This document shows, in pieces, positions 1 to 8,284 of a stretch of 25,277 bases of DNA. This DNA comes from Pseudomonadota bacterium. GTDB lineage: Bacteria; Desulfobacterota; Desulfobulbia; Desulfobulbales; JAGXFP01. Each line of letters begins with the position of its first letter. Within the stretch, counting starts at the first letter, position 1. The stretch lies in contig DAOVJK010000008.1 of NCBI GenBank assembly GCA_030673265.1, forward strand, positions 1 through 25,277. The letters run 5' to 3'. A program made the translations under genes and the position numbers. The notes beneath the pieces were generated by a model. It saw only the letters and a list, made by a program, of their open reading frames with translations, ran no database searches and was not told the DNA's origin.

Positions 1-314
1 ACCCGGAACAGGTGAGTAATCGCCTCCGTACCCCGGTGGAGATAGCTGTACTTTTCTGATTCCTGTTCGGTGATGGCGCTTTTCCCGAAAAGAAAGCGCC
101 GCAACTGCCGGGCGGTTTTATCGGGATCTCTACTGACGACAATGATCTCCACCCGGTTGCAGGTCGAGAGGATACAACACTCGGTACAACCCTCCAGAGC
201 CATCAACTCCGAAAATGGCAGGGCGCTGTCTCCTGAGAAAGCCAACTGCTCACGGATTGCGACCGGTGCAGTTTTGTGGTTGACCCCGAGAATAATTATG
301 TTATCAGCCTGCAT
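1..314 (-). CDS. hemA: Glutamyl-tRNA reductase, N-terminal part (cut by window edge)
   Basis: Glutamyl-tRNA reductase reduces glutamyl-tRNA(Glu) to glutamate-1-semialdehyde with NADPH, the first committed step of C5-pathway tetrapyrrole synthesis; HemL (also in this window) does the next step. About 104 residues are visible. They start MQADNIIILGVNHKTAP and contain the family's N-terminal GVNHKTAPVAIRE block and the catalytic-cysteine motif STCNRVEI (about residues 49-56). The ATG at 312-314 has a TAGGA-like ribosome site upstream and lies 28 bp after the ccsA-like stop, so it is the third gene of the met8-ccsA-hemA operon. The NADPH-binding and dimerisation domains lie beyond the left edge. 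The identification is firm because both the start and the catalytic motif are present. Confidence 0.95.
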   Translation of the reverse strand, partial: MQADNIIILGVNHKTAPVAIREQLAFSGDSALPFSELMALEGCTECCILSTCNRVEIIVVSRDPDKTARQLRRFLFGKSAITEQESEKYSYLHRGTEAITHLFR

Positions 315-342
315 AAAAATAAATCCTACCGAGATTTTTAAG

Positions 343-1131
343 TTATTTGCCCGCTAGATACAAGGTCAACAGCGCAATCACGAACCCGGCGATAACCATA
401 ATTGCGGCCCGCCTCCTCCGCCAGCCCAAGGTAAATCGTAAATGGATTATCGCCGCATATATTAACCAGGTAATCAGTGATAATGTTTCCTTTGGGTCCC
501 ACTGCCAATAAGCCCCGGTGCCCTGCTTGGTCCAGAGCATCCCGGTGATTATTCCCAAGGTCATAAGAGGAAAGCCGGAAGCGAGGCAATGACGGTTGAG
601 GCTGTCAAGGGCCTCCAATGACGGTAGCCTGCTGTAAAAAAAACCAAAGCGCTTGCTCTTGATCTCCCACTCCTGCAGGAGGTACATAATGCCGCCACAA
701 AAGGCCAAAGCCAGGAAGCCGTAGGCCATCAATGCAACACCGGCATGAATAGGCAGCCAGATGCTTTGCAGCGCTGGAGCCAGTTCGATCGTCATATCTT
801 GAGAGGCAAGGGCCGCAACCAACATCAAAATCGTTATAATCGGGCTGACGAACACCCCGAAGTTCTTCACCTTGTACCGCCAGCGAAATGAAAGATAGGC
901 CCAGGTTACGGCCAGAGCGGCAAAAGAAACGGCTTCATGGTTGCTGGTAATCGGGGTATGACCGGCCGCCAGATAACGGAGCACGGTGTAAAGCAGGTGG
1001 CCGCCAGCCGCAAGCAGCATGCCAGAACGAGCCAAAGTCCTGACCCGCTTATTCTGGTTAAAAAAGAAGACCAGATAGGTAATTGTTACGAAAACGTAAG
1101 TATAAAGGGTAAATTGAAAAAGTAATTTCAT
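343..1131 (-). CDS. CcsA/CcsB/HemX-type cytochrome c assembly membrane protein
   Basis: A 262-residue, strongly hydrophobic protein with about eight predicted membrane spans. It carries the heme-handling WxWDxKE motif (WQWDPKE, residues 209-215). Histidines at about 129 (PIHA) and 230 (IIHLR) sit where this family places heme ligands. Members either deliver heme for cytochrome c maturation (CcsA/ResC) or, when next to hemA, are called HemX and affect glutamyl-tRNA reductase level. The position between met8 and hemA favours the HemX-like naming, while the intact tryptophan-rich motif favours real heme transport. Sequence alone cannot separate the two, and CcsB/ResB is not in view. The ATG at 1131 has GGGAG nine bases upstream, a clear ribosome site. 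Confidence 0.85.
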   Translation of the reverse strand: MKLLFQFTLYTYVFVTITYLVFFFNQNKRVRTLARSGMLLAAGGHLLYTVLRYLAAGHTPITSNHEAVSFAALAVTWAYLSFRWRYKVKNFGVFVSPIITILMLVAALASQDMTIELAPALQSIWLPIHAGVALMAYGFLALAFCGGIMYLLQEWEIKSKRFGFFYSRLPSLEALDSLNRHCLASGFPLMTLGIITGMLWTKQGTGAYWQWDPKETLSLITWLIYAAIIHLRFTLGWRRRRAAIMVIAGFVIALLTLYLAGK

Positions 1132-1194
1132 GTGTCGATACTCCCACCGAAGGGGATGTTAAAATTTTGTGTCCCTATTTGACACCGGAATAAC

Positions 1195-1875
1195 TCAATC
1201 GTAATCTAACACTTTCTCTAAAGTGTTTAAACATTCCAGCGAAATATTGTCACCCAAAGTTCTGATCAAATGCTCTTTTATCATGTCCCAGTTGCCTTGC
1301 CTTATCCAATCGATGAAATGCTCATGGAGTAGTGCGGCAAAAATAATTTTATTTTCTTCGTGGGGTCTGCCCTGTTTAAGAACATCCGGTCTCAACAGGC
1401 CCATGATCTCGGCCAATGTCCCGTATTCAGGGCCGATCATCTCTTCTAAATTTTGGCGAAGCTGCCGGGCCAGGGCGGGACTTTTGCCGGCCGTTGAGAT
1501 GGAAATCGTCAAATCGTCCCGTTTAACCGTGGCCGGCAGAATGAAATTACAGCGTTGCGGGACATCGGCCACGTTGATAAGCTGGTCGTTTTTCCCGGCC
1601 TCGGTAAAGACCTCTGCCTGAACCAGTTCATTATCGGTCGCGGCAATCACCAGAAAAGAACCGCGCAGGTCGCCCTGCCGATATTGTCGTTGCAGCCAGC
1701 CAATGCGCTTAGCCTGATGAAGCTCCTGCAAGCCCGTGGTCAATTCAGGGCTTATCACCTGAACTTTACCACCGCACTCCAGCAGATTGCCAACCTTTCT
1801 GGCCGCGACCTTGCCGCCACCGACAACAGTGCACTTACGCCCAGCAATATCGAGATTTACAGGAAAATATTTCAT
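1195..1875 (-). CDS. Precorrin-2 dehydrogenase / sirohydrochlorin ferrochelatase (Met8/CysG-N type)
   Basis: This enzyme oxidises precorrin-2 to sirohydrochlorin with NAD+ and can insert iron to make siroheme, the cofactor of sulfite and nitrite reductases and an intermediate of alternative heme pathways. The N-terminal Rossmann motif VVGGGKVAARKV lies at about residues 17-28. The conserved INVADVPQRCNF block holds the aspartate known from CysG/Met8p as the dehydrogenase/chelatase residue. ISTAGKSPALARQLR follows. The methyltransferase half of a fused CysG is absent, so this is the stand-alone 226-residue form. I start at the ATG at 1875 (MKYFPVNLDI); a TTG at 1887 would add four residues, and neither start has a strong ribosome site. 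It is the first gene of the met8-ccsA-hemA operon. Confidence 0.9.
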   Translation of the reverse strand: MKYFPVNLDIAGRKCTVVGGGKVAARKVGNLLECGGKVQVISPELTTGLQELHQAKRIGWLQRQYRQGDLRGSFLVIAATDNELVQAEVFTEAGKNDQLINVADVPQRCNFILPATVKRDDLTISISTAGKSPALARQLRQNLEEMIGPEYGTLAEIMGLLRPDVLKQGRPHEENKIIFAALLHEHFIDWIRQGNWDMIKEHLIRTLGDNISLECLNTLEKVLDYD

Positions 1876-2004
1876 GGCTTTTATCAAATTATTTTAAATA
1901 TGGGCAATGTCACCTAATTAATCAGCAGGCATCTTCTTAGCACATCTATCATCTCTTCACAATATCAGCAGCACCTTTGCCTGAGATTCATAACTCTTAT
2001 TAGT

Positions 2005-2032
2005 TTGACAGCAGTACCGTTCAGGATATAAT
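2005..2032 (+). promoter_or_regulatory. Near-consensus sigma-70 promoter for the yjbQ-like gene
   Basis: TTGACA (2005-2010) and TATAAT (2027-2032) are separated by 16 bp. Both hexamers match the sigma-70 consensus exactly. Transcription would begin near 2039, leaving an untranslated leader of about 80 bases before the ATG at 2121. It is the only perfect -35/-10 pair I noticed in the window. It lies in the divergent gap between met8 and the yjbQ-like gene. Confidence 0.8.
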
Positions 2033-2120
2033 TTGATCTATATTTTGTCTTTCCGGTTACCAAACCTCATGGGCCGAAGTTATTTGGTTTATTGCGCTTA
2101 AAAAAATTGGGAGCGGGTTT

Positions 2121-2516
2121 ATGCAAGGCGGCGAATTTTCCATCTCAACTTCCAGGCGGATGGATCTCATTGATATTACACCGCAAATTAGCCAAGCGCT
2201 TTTGGCGACCGGGGCTGGTGACGGACTATGTTTCATCTACAATCCCCATACCACCGCAGGACTGACTATTAACGAAGGAGCAGATCCGGCGGTCCGGGAC
2301 GATATTCTCGCTGTTTTCAAACAAATTATCCCGCAAGACTACCCATATAAACACCTGGAGGGAAATTCACCTGCCCATATTATGTCTTCGCTGATGGGTA
2401 GTTCCGTAACGGTTATTGTCGAAAATGACCTCTTGCGACTCGGCACCTGGCAGAAGATTTATTTTTGTGAGTTCGATGGCCCCCGCACTCGGAAAGTGTT
2501 GTGGCGTATAAGCTAG
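2121..2516 (+). CDS. YjbQ/UPF0047 family protein (secondary thiamine-phosphate synthase type)
   Basis: A compact 131-residue protein with the family's signature blocks: NPHTTAGLTINEGADP (about 41-56), GNSPAHIMSSLMGSS (about 88-102) and a C-terminal stretch ending in FCEFDGPRTRKV. Family members such as E. coli YjbQ have weak thiamine-phosphate synthase activity; the physiological role is uncertain. No signal peptide or membrane segment is visible, so it should be cytosolic. The start is supported by GGGAG seven bases upstream of the ATG. The gene sits under the strong promoter at 2005-2032 and heads the plus-strand run that continues to the UbiD-family gene, though a 130-bp gap follows. Family membership is sure; function is not. 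Confidence 0.9.
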   Translation: MQGGEFSISTSRRMDLIDITPQISQALLATGAGDGLCFIYNPHTTAGLTINEGADPAVRDDILAVFKQIIPQDYPYKHLEGNSPAHIMSSLMGSSVTVIVENDLLRLGTWQKIYFCEFDGPRTRKVLWRIS

Positions 2517-2646
2517 AGCAGTTAATTAAAGTTAGAGGCTATTACCTGATATCCGATGCCACCTATTTACAAAATAATTTTCTTAAACTAGATTTCCTAC
2601 CTGGAAACCGCTCTAACAAATAATACTTGAAAGTGAGATTGAAGCC

Positions 2647-2901
2647 ATGCAAGGCGAAAAACATTTGGCTGATGACTCAGGTCATTCCGACAGTATGGTC
2701 TTCGGCTTTGACCGGGCCACGGACGAGAAATCTCTTGCTGTTTTTTTAGAGAAGATTGTCAGCCCTGATCTGTTAGCTAAACTTGTTCCCCGACTGGAAG
2801 ATCAAGAGATCGACTCTGTCCTGCAGCTTTTTACAGGGCTCATGAAGAAGCATTTGAGCAAAAAGGAATTTCACCGCATCTTTTTGGGCGATAACAAGTA
2901 G
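2647..2901 (+). CDS. Small cytosolic protein of unknown function (84 aa)
   Basis: I do not recognise this family. The product is short, acidic overall, without cysteines, a signal peptide or a membrane segment. After a polar N-terminus of about 25 residues it looks helical (roughly residues 26-78), with the pattern SPDLLAKLVPRLEDQEIDSV followed by LFTGLMKKHLSKKEFHRIFL. It lies between the yjbQ-like gene and the UbiD-family gene on the same strand, with a 75-bp gap to the latter, so co-transcription is plausible. It is accepted as a real gene because the frame fits the intergenic space, has a normal ATG start and encodes a composition typical of folded helical protein. It could still be spurious. 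Confidence 0.6.
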   Translation: MQGEKHLADDSGHSDSMVFGFDRATDEKSLAVFLEKIVSPDLLAKLVPRLEDQEIDSVLQLFTGLMKKHLSKKEFHRIFLGDNK

Positions 2902-2976
2902 TGCCGGATCTACGCGTCTATCCTGCCAAGTATGGCATCGGCGCCAACCAATCGAAAATAAATCAAGGTGTAATTT

Positions 2977-4755
2977 GTGGGAACTGAAGTTATCAAGGAC
3001 CTTCGCGTTTATGTTGATGTGCTGCGTAAAGAGAATGAGATTCTTGAGATTGATGTCGAAGTTGATCCCTATCTCGAGATTGCCGAAATTCATCGGCGGG
3101 TAATTAGCATGGGCGGCCCGGCCCTCTTGTTTACGAATGTTAAAGGCAGCCGTTTCCCGGTTGCAACCAATCTTTTTGGCTCCGCGCGGCGCCTTGAATT
3201 AGCCTTTGGCCGACAACCTCTCGACTATGTTGCCAATCTGGTCAAGGCCGCAGAAGAATTACCCCCTACCTTAAAAAAGCTTTGGTCGATGAAGGGTCTT
3301 CTCGGCCAATCCCTTAAAATCGGCACCAAAACCCTGCGGGATGCCCCTATTTTGGAAGAGTGTATGGCGCCGCCGCGACTGACTGAACTACCGCTGCTCA
3401 CCTCTTGGCAATCAGATGGCGGCGCTTTCGTTACCCTGCCCCTGGTATACACCGAGCATCCAGATGGTCGGGGCCACAATCTAGGCATGTACCGGATTCA
3501 GCGCTACGATGATACCTCCACCGGGATCCATTGGCAGATTCACAAGGGTGGCGGCTTCCATTATTACGAAGCAGAAAAGAGAAATCAGAACCTGCCGATG
3601 ACCTTGTTCATTGGCGGCCCTCCGGCCCTGATGATGGCCGCGATTGCCCCGTTGCCCGAAAATATTCCGGAGCTGATGATGGCTTCCCTGCTGATGGGCA
3701 GCAAATTCCCTCTGGACAAGGACCCACTGGGTGGCCATGCCATGGCTGCCTTTGCAGAATTTGCGGCCAAAGGTTTTGTGCCGCCCCGGCAACGCCGGCC
3801 GGAAGGCCCTTTTGGTGACCATTATGGCTATAATTCTCTTACCCATGATTACCCGGTCTTCCAAGTCGAGCGGCTCTATCATCGCCGGGATGCCATCTAT
3901 CCCGCCACCGTGGTCGGGCGACCCCGGCAGGAAGACTTCTATATCGGTGATTTTCTTCAGGACCTATTGTCACCCCTTTTCCCTCTGGTCATGAGCGGCG
4001 TCCGCCAGTTGAAGACCTATGGCGAAACCGGCTTTCACTGTCTGGCCGCTGCCAAGGTAACGAACCGATACCCACGGGAGGCCTTTGCTAGTGGCTTGCG
4101 TATCCTTGGCGAAGGCCAACTTTCACTGACTAAGTTTTTAATCGTTACCGATGGCGATATTGATGTCAGCGACTTCAAAAAACTCTGGGTCCATGTCCTG
4201 GAACGGATCGATTGGCAGTCAGATCTCTATGTCTTCGCCAACGTCTCCCAGGACACCCTCGATTATACCGGCCCTTCCGTCAATAAAGGCTCGAAGGCCC
4301 TTATGATGGGGTTGGGTGCGGAACCAAAAAGGATTTTACCAAAAACCTTTGCTGGCCAATTACCAGCCGGTTGCAGTCATCCAGAAGTCTATCTGCCCGG
4401 CACCATGGTGGTCGAAGGCAACAGCTACGAGTATGATCCCGAATTGCCGAAGAAACTTGCCAGCCATAAACCTTTGGCTGATTGGCCAGTGGTTTTACTG
4501 GTTGACAACACCAAAGCCGCCACCGCCAGTCTGCAGGAATTCCTCTGGACCTTTTTTACCAGATTTGAACCGGCGGCTGATATCAATGCAGCCTCCTCCG
4601 GGGTTAACCGTTTTCATGTCGGTCTCACCCCGCCAATCGTCATAGATTGCCGCATGAAACCCTGGTATCCCCATATACTTGAAGTTGATAACGCCACAAA
4701 ATCCAAGGTTGACGAGAAGATTGCCTCCATTTTACCCGCCCGATGGATACCGTGA
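2977..4755 (+). CDS. UbiD-family prenylated-FMN decarboxylase (menaquinone-type candidate)
   Basis: UbiD-family enzymes reversibly (de)carboxylate aromatic or unsaturated acids using prenylated FMN made by a UbiX partner. The 592-residue product carries the cofactor/metal-site block HNLGMYRIQ (about residues 167-175) and the catalytic signature PEGPFGDHYGY, with Glu276 matching the acidic residue of E. coli UbiD. The start is the GTG at 2977, with AAGGTG seven bases upstream. The product is longer than E. coli UbiD (about 497 residues), a size I associate with the menaquinone/futalosine-type decarboxylases (MqnL-like) of anaerobes. No other mqn gene and no ubiX is in view, so the substrate is an inference. 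A role in aromatic-acid decarboxylation remains possible. Confidence 0.85.
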   Translation: MGTEVIKDLRVYVDVLRKENEILEIDVEVDPYLEIAEIHRRVISMGGPALLFTNVKGSRFPVATNLFGSARRLELAFGRQPLDYVANLVKAAEELPPTLKKLWSMKGLLGQSLKIGTKTLRDAPILEECMAPPRLTELPLLTSWQSDGGAFVTLPLVYTEHPDGRGHNLGMYRIQRYDDTSTGIHWQIHKGGGFHYYEAEKRNQNLPMTLFIGGPPALMMAAIAPLPENIPELMMASLLMGSKFPLDKDPLGGHAMAAFAEFAAKGFVPPRQRRPEGPFGDHYGYNSLTHDYPVFQVERLYHRRDAIYPATVVGRPRQEDFYIGDFLQDLLSPLFPLVMSGVRQLKTYGETGFHCLAAAKVTNRYPREAFASGLRILGEGQLSLTKFLIVTDGDIDVSDFKKLWVHVLERIDWQSDLYVFANVSQDTLDYTGPSVNKGSKALMMGLGAEPKRILPKTFAGQLPAGCSHPEVYLPGTMVVEGNSYEYDPELPKKLASHKPLADWPVVLLVDNTKAATASLQEFLWTFFTRFEPAADINAASSGVNRFHVGLTPPIVIDCRMKPWYPHILEVDNATKSKVDEKIASILPARWIP

Positions 4756-4984
4756 TTGGGGTTTTTTGATTCCAGCCGAAAATGGACGTTAACACCATAC
4801 AGGGCGCCGTTTCACATCAATTGAGCAGCAAAAAAACCGCTCCGTAATCTATGTCAGTGCCAGGGTTGATGGCCTTAATTTAACTCCGGCATTCTGCTTG
4901 CTATAACAAACGACCACTTCTAATCTGGTAATAATCACGGATTTACCGGATGACAAATTAACCTGCAAAGTCGAGTTACAGTTT

Positions 4985-5692
4985 ATGGAAGAACGCTTAC
5001 AAAAAATTTTGGCCAGGGCTGGCATATGTTCGCGCCGCCAGGCAGAAAAATTAATCCTGGCCGGCCGGGTCAAGGTTGATGGCCAAGTCATTAAGGAACT
5101 GGGGGTGAAGGCAGATCCTGCCCAGCAACGGATAGAGTTTGACGGCAAGCCTCTGCCCAAACCTACTTTGGTCTGCTACCTTCTCAATAAACCCCGGGGT
5201 TATGTGACGACCATGAAGGATCCCCAGGGACGACCGATTGTCTCTGCATTGATGAAAGGGGTTAAGGAACGGGTTTTCCCGGTGGGCAGACTTGACCTTG
5301 ACACTGAAGGCGCTCTGTTGATGACCAATGATGGTGACCTTTCCCAACGAATTCTTCATCCCAGCAATGAGGTTAAAAAAACCTACCTAGCCAGGGTCAG
5401 CGGTCGCCCCTCACACAAGAAACTCTCTGAGCTTGAAAAAGGGATCATCCTGGATGGCAAAAAGACTTGGCCGGCAAAATTGCGAATTATTAAGAGCCAT
5501 GGTGCCAGCACCACCGTTGAAGTTGTTATCCATGAAGGACGAAAACGCCAGGTACGCTTGATGTTTGCGGCAATCGGCCACCCTGTTCTGGAGCTTAAGC
5601 GCATTGCCTATGGGAAACTAGGTTTGGGTGTTTTACGGGTAAGTGAGTTCCGTAAATTAAGTGCCCATGAGTTGAAAAAGGTTTTTAAATAA
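4985..5692 (+). CDS. RsuA/RluB/RluF-type pseudouridine synthase
   Basis: The product isomerises uridine to pseudouridine in rRNA. It has an N-terminal S4 RNA-binding domain (MEERLQKILARAGICSRRQA onward, about residues 1-60). A catalytic domain follows with the motif GRLDLDTEGALLMTNDGDL (101-119), in which Asp104 is the expected nucleophile. The C-terminal HEGRKRQVRLMF block is also typical. At 235 residues it has RluB-like size without the long tail of E. coli RluB, so 23S rRNA modification near the peptidyl-transferase centre is the best guess; a 16S RsuA role is possible. The ribosome site is weak. A gene-free stretch of 229 bp separates it from the UbiD-family gene; I saw no convincing promoter or terminator there. 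Confidence 0.9.
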   Translation: MEERLQKILARAGICSRRQAEKLILAGRVKVDGQVIKELGVKADPAQQRIEFDGKPLPKPTLVCYLLNKPRGYVTTMKDPQGRPIVSALMKGVKERVFPVGRLDLDTEGALLMTNDGDLSQRILHPSNEVKKTYLARVSGRPSHKKLSELEKGIILDGKKTWPAKLRIIKSHGASTTVEVVIHEGRKRQVRLMFAAIGHPVLELKRIAYGKLGLGVLRVSEFRKLSAHELKKVFK

Positions 5693-5817
5693 AAAAAGCC
5701 TTTACAATCGCCTAGTTACCGGATACCAATTCAATATTGGTCAATTCTCCAGCGAATTTTGTCAGTTTATTTCTCCGGGGAGCATTTTTTTATACAGGTT
5801 TTACAGGGTAAGAATAA

Positions 5818-6093
5818 ATGAACAAATCGCAGATGATTGATGCCTTGGCACAGGGGATGAATATTCCGCTCCGGGAGGCAAGTCCCATAACCGATACCAT
5901 CCTGGAGACGATGGTCGAGGCCCTGGCCTCCGGGGATAGTATCGAAATACGAGGGTTCGGCAGTTTTGTGGTCAAGGAGTATGAAGCTTATACCGGCCGA
6001 AACCCCAAGACTGGCATCAGCATCAACGTACCGCCCAAAAAGTTGCCTTTCTTCAAGGTCGGTAAAGAGTTGAAGGAAAAAGTTAACAGCTGA
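5818..6093 (+). CDS. HU/IHF-family DNA-binding protein
   Basis: A 91-residue histone-like protein with the HU/IHF fold. An N-terminal helical pair (MNKSQMIDALAQ...) is followed by the dimerisation strand block IEIRGFGSFVVKEYEAYTGRNPKTG (about residues 41-65). The DNA-intercalating arm INVPPKKLPFFKVGKELKE carries the tip proline. It bends DNA as a homo- or heterodimer. The GFGSF and GRNPKTG blocks do not by themselves tell HU from IHF; the acidic Glu-Ala-Tyr region before GRNPKTG is somewhat IHF-like. The gene ends nine bases from the end of convergent rimO, with no hairpin between them, so the two transcripts probably overlap. Confidence 0.93.
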   Translation: MNKSQMIDALAQGMNIPLREASPITDTILETMVEALASGDSIEIRGFGSFVVKEYEAYTGRNPKTGISINVPPKKLPFFKVGKELKEKVNS

Positions 6094-6102
6094 ATCCTAG
6101 TT

Positions 6103-7452
6103 CTACTTCTCTTCCTGATTGATGATCTCGCCGATCAAGTCATAATGATGGGCTTCGGTAATCTTTACTTCAACAATCTCCCCAGGCCTACTGTTACCAG
6201 CCGTAATGTAAAGACAACCGTCAATTTCAGGGGCCTGATAGCGTAACCTTCCTTCCAGAAGCAGATCACTTTCACGACTCAAGCCTTCTACCAGTACGGG
6301 CTGAGTTGTGCCAATCAAGCGGCGATTAACCCCGAGTGAGATATCGGCCTGGATTGCCATTAACCTCTCCTTCCTGGCCTCTTTAACCTCTTCATCACAT
6401 TGATTCGGCAGCTTCGCAGCCTCACAGCCATCTTCGTTGGAATAGGTAAAGATCCCGACATGATTTAAGCGCTGGGCAACCATAAATTCCGCCAACTCAT
6501 CCACATCCTCATTAGTTTCTCCAGGAAAACCAACCATAAATGTTGTCCTGATTGCCGCCTCCGGCAGTCTTTTCTTAATCGAGGCCAGGAGTTCTTCAAC
6601 ACTCTGCCGATCGTAGGGCCGATTCATGGCCTTAAGCACCCTGTTACTGATATGTTGCAGAGGGATATCAAAATAGGGGAGAATCCGCTCGTTCTCGGCG
6701 ACCAGATCGAGGGTTGAGCGGTTGAGCCGCATCGGATAAAGATAGAGCATTCTGATCCAGGGAATGTCTGTTTCGGCCAGGAGCGCCTTGAGCAGGTCAT
6801 CGAGCCTTTCCCGGTTAAGACCGAGATCGAGACCATATGCGGTCAGATCCTGGGCTATCAGGGTCAGTTCCTTGATCCCGTTTTCAGCGAGAAGCTGCGC
6901 TTCCCGGATAAGATCGTCAAGAGTCCGACTGCGGAGTGGCCCGCGCAGGCTGGGGATAAGGCAATAGGAGCAGCGGTTTGAACACCCTTCGGTGATCTTG
7001 AGGTAGGCCCTGAATGACGGAGTAGTAATGGCCCTTGGTGTGTCACTGTTCATCAGGTAGCGGGGCTCGTGCAACTCCAACCCGGGTTTTGTTTCTGCCT
7101 GCAGCCCTTTGAGTCTGGCGACAATCTCCTCAACATCGTCAACCCCGAGAAACAGATCAACTTCCGGCAGCTCTTTTTGGAGTTCAGCCCCATAGCGTTG
7201 CACCATACAACCGGTGACGACCAGTTTGATGTGCGGCTTTGCTTTTTTCACCTGCGACAGAGCCAGGATGGCATCAACACCCTCTTCAACAGCCGGATTG
7301 ATGAAGCCGCAGGTATTGACCAACAGGAGATCGGCTTCTTCAGGAGTCTCAACAAACTGATAGCCAGCCTCCTGGAGACAGCCGCTCATGACCTCGGAGT
7401 CAACCAGATTCTTGGGACAGCCCAAACTTTGAATGAATACCTTGTCTGCCAT
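6103..7452 (-). CDS. rimO: Ribosomal protein S12 (aspartate) methylthiotransferase
   Basis: RimO uses two 4Fe-4S clusters and S-adenosylmethionine to methylthiolate an aspartate of ribosomal protein S12. The N-terminal MTTase domain shows its three cluster cysteines in SLGCPKN (Cys12), NTCGF (Cys48) and VTGCMVQR (Cys82). The radical-SAM triad CSNRCSYC is at 157-164, and a TRAM-like RNA/protein-binding region ends the protein (about 380-449). SLGCPKNLVDSEVM is typical of RimO rather than MiaB. I place the start at the ATG at 7452, with GGTGA five bases upstream; a GTG at 7461 would add three residues. The gene begins just after the phosphorylase-like gene's stop, so the two are translationally close and co-transcribed. 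Confidence 0.93.
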   Translation of the reverse strand: MADKVFIQSLGCPKNLVDSEVMSGCLQEAGYQFVETPEEADLLLVNTCGFINPAVEEGVDAILALSQVKKAKPHIKLVVTGCMVQRYGAELQKELPEVDLFLGVDDVEEIVARLKGLQAETKPGLELHEPRYLMNSDTPRAITTPSFRAYLKITEGCSNRCSYCLIPSLRGPLRSRTLDDLIREAQLLAENGIKELTLIAQDLTAYGLDLGLNRERLDDLLKALLAETDIPWIRMLYLYPMRLNRSTLDLVAENERILPYFDIPLQHISNRVLKAMNRPYDRQSVEELLASIKKRLPEAAIRTTFMVGFPGETNEDVDELAEFMVAQRLNHVGIFTYSNEDGCEAAKLPNQCDEEVKEARKERLMAIQADISLGVNRRLIGTTQPVLVEGLSRESDLLLEGRLRYQAPEIDGCLYITAGNSRPGEIVEVKITEAHHYDLIGEIINQEEK

Positions 7453-7463
7453 CAATTTCACCG

Positions 7464-8195
7464 CTATTTAGTTGTTACTGCTTCCAGCAAACACTTGAGA
7501 ACCTGTTTGTTTTTGGTCATGAAGGCCCTATTTGTAAAACCCGGTTGCCACTCAGACCGCCAGGGCTCATCTGAAACCAGAAAAACTGCCGCCAGCTCAA
7601 TTGCGCGATAGATGGCAACCGTAGCCAGGGCATTAAACTCCATATCTACGCCGAGAATTGATTTTTCGGCATAATCCTCAACCTTGACCCTGGTTTCTCT
7701 ATAAGGCGCATCAGTGGTCCATATGAGGCCTTCCTGACTGGCAAAGTTGTTCTGGCGCAGATAACCGGCCAAGGTCTCACGGAGGGGAGGAAAACTGCCG
7801 GCCCGGCCCTTGATCGGATAATGGCCTGAAGTACCCTCTTCGCTAACCCCCCAGGTGGGGAGCAGAATGTCGCCAATGGCAAGCCCCGACTGTAAAGAAC
7901 CGCACCAGCCGCAAACAATAACCCTTTTTGCGCCCAGGACGATAAGTTTTTCCAGAGTCATAACCGCCATAGGCGCGCCGACCGCTGGCCCAGCGAGGAA
8001 AACTCTTTTACCAGCCGTACTCTCAGGAATAATGTGCAGGTTGCTATTGAACAGAAAATGGCGGGAGCTGCCCATTCTGGCAGCCTGTTCTGCAAGATAT
8101 CTCAAATCGCCTGGATTAACGCAGAGCAACCCGGTCTCGGGTAATTCCGGCTCGCCTTTTTCCCTGCGGGGGTTGATGATCGCTTCTTCCTGCAT
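7464..8195 (-). CDS. Nucleoside phosphorylase-like protein (PNP/UDP family)
   Basis: A 243-residue protein with the nucleoside phosphorylase fold. It shows a phosphate/ribose-region glycine block VIVCGWCGSLQ, the nucleoside-binding GVDMEFNAL (the VDME core is typical), and SDEP near the C-terminus where the catalytic Asp lies in this family. It probably cleaves a purine or uridine nucleoside, or a methylthioadenosine-like substrate, with phosphate; the specificity cannot be read from these motifs. I choose the ATG at 8195. The frame stays open to 8258, but the extra 21 codons would be translated from the atpE terminator hairpin, so that longer start is unlikely. GAGGG lies 13 bases before the ATG, slightly far. 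It is followed immediately by rimO. Confidence 0.8.
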   Translation of the reverse strand: MQEEAIINPRREKGEPELPETGLLCVNPGDLRYLAEQAARMGSSRHFLFNSNLHIIPESTAGKRVFLAGPAVGAPMAVMTLEKLIVLGAKRVIVCGWCGSLQSGLAIGDILLPTWGVSEEGTSGHYPIKGRAGSFPPLRETLAGYLRQNNFASQEGLIWTTDAPYRETRVKVEDYAEKSILGVDMEFNALATVAIYRAIELAAVFLVSDEPWRSEWQPGFTNRAFMTKNKQVLKCLLEAVTTK

Positions 8196-8216
8196 ATGAT
8201 CAATAGTACCCTCTAA

Positions 8217-8252
8217 ATAAAAAAAGGCTGCAGGTTTATCACCTGCAGCCTT
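8217..8252 (-). terminator. Intrinsic terminator of the F0 ATP synthase operon
   Basis: On the minus strand a perfect 12-bp stem (AAGGCTGCAGGT pairing with ACCTGCAGCCTT) closes a GATAA loop and runs into a tract of T residues. It sits about 30 bp after the atpE stop and about 20 bp before the start of the phosphorylase-like gene. It should end or attenuate transcription from atpE. The phosphorylase-rimO pair would then depend on read-through or a promoter I could not identify. Confidence 0.9.
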
Positions 8253-8284
8253 AATCATTCCAACACTTCTCTGGAAATCCGGTA

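Noticed and set aside
8196..8258. N-terminal extension of the phosphorylase-like protein
   Set aside because: The extra codons are the atpE terminator hairpin read as protein, and the family core begins well after Met at 8195.
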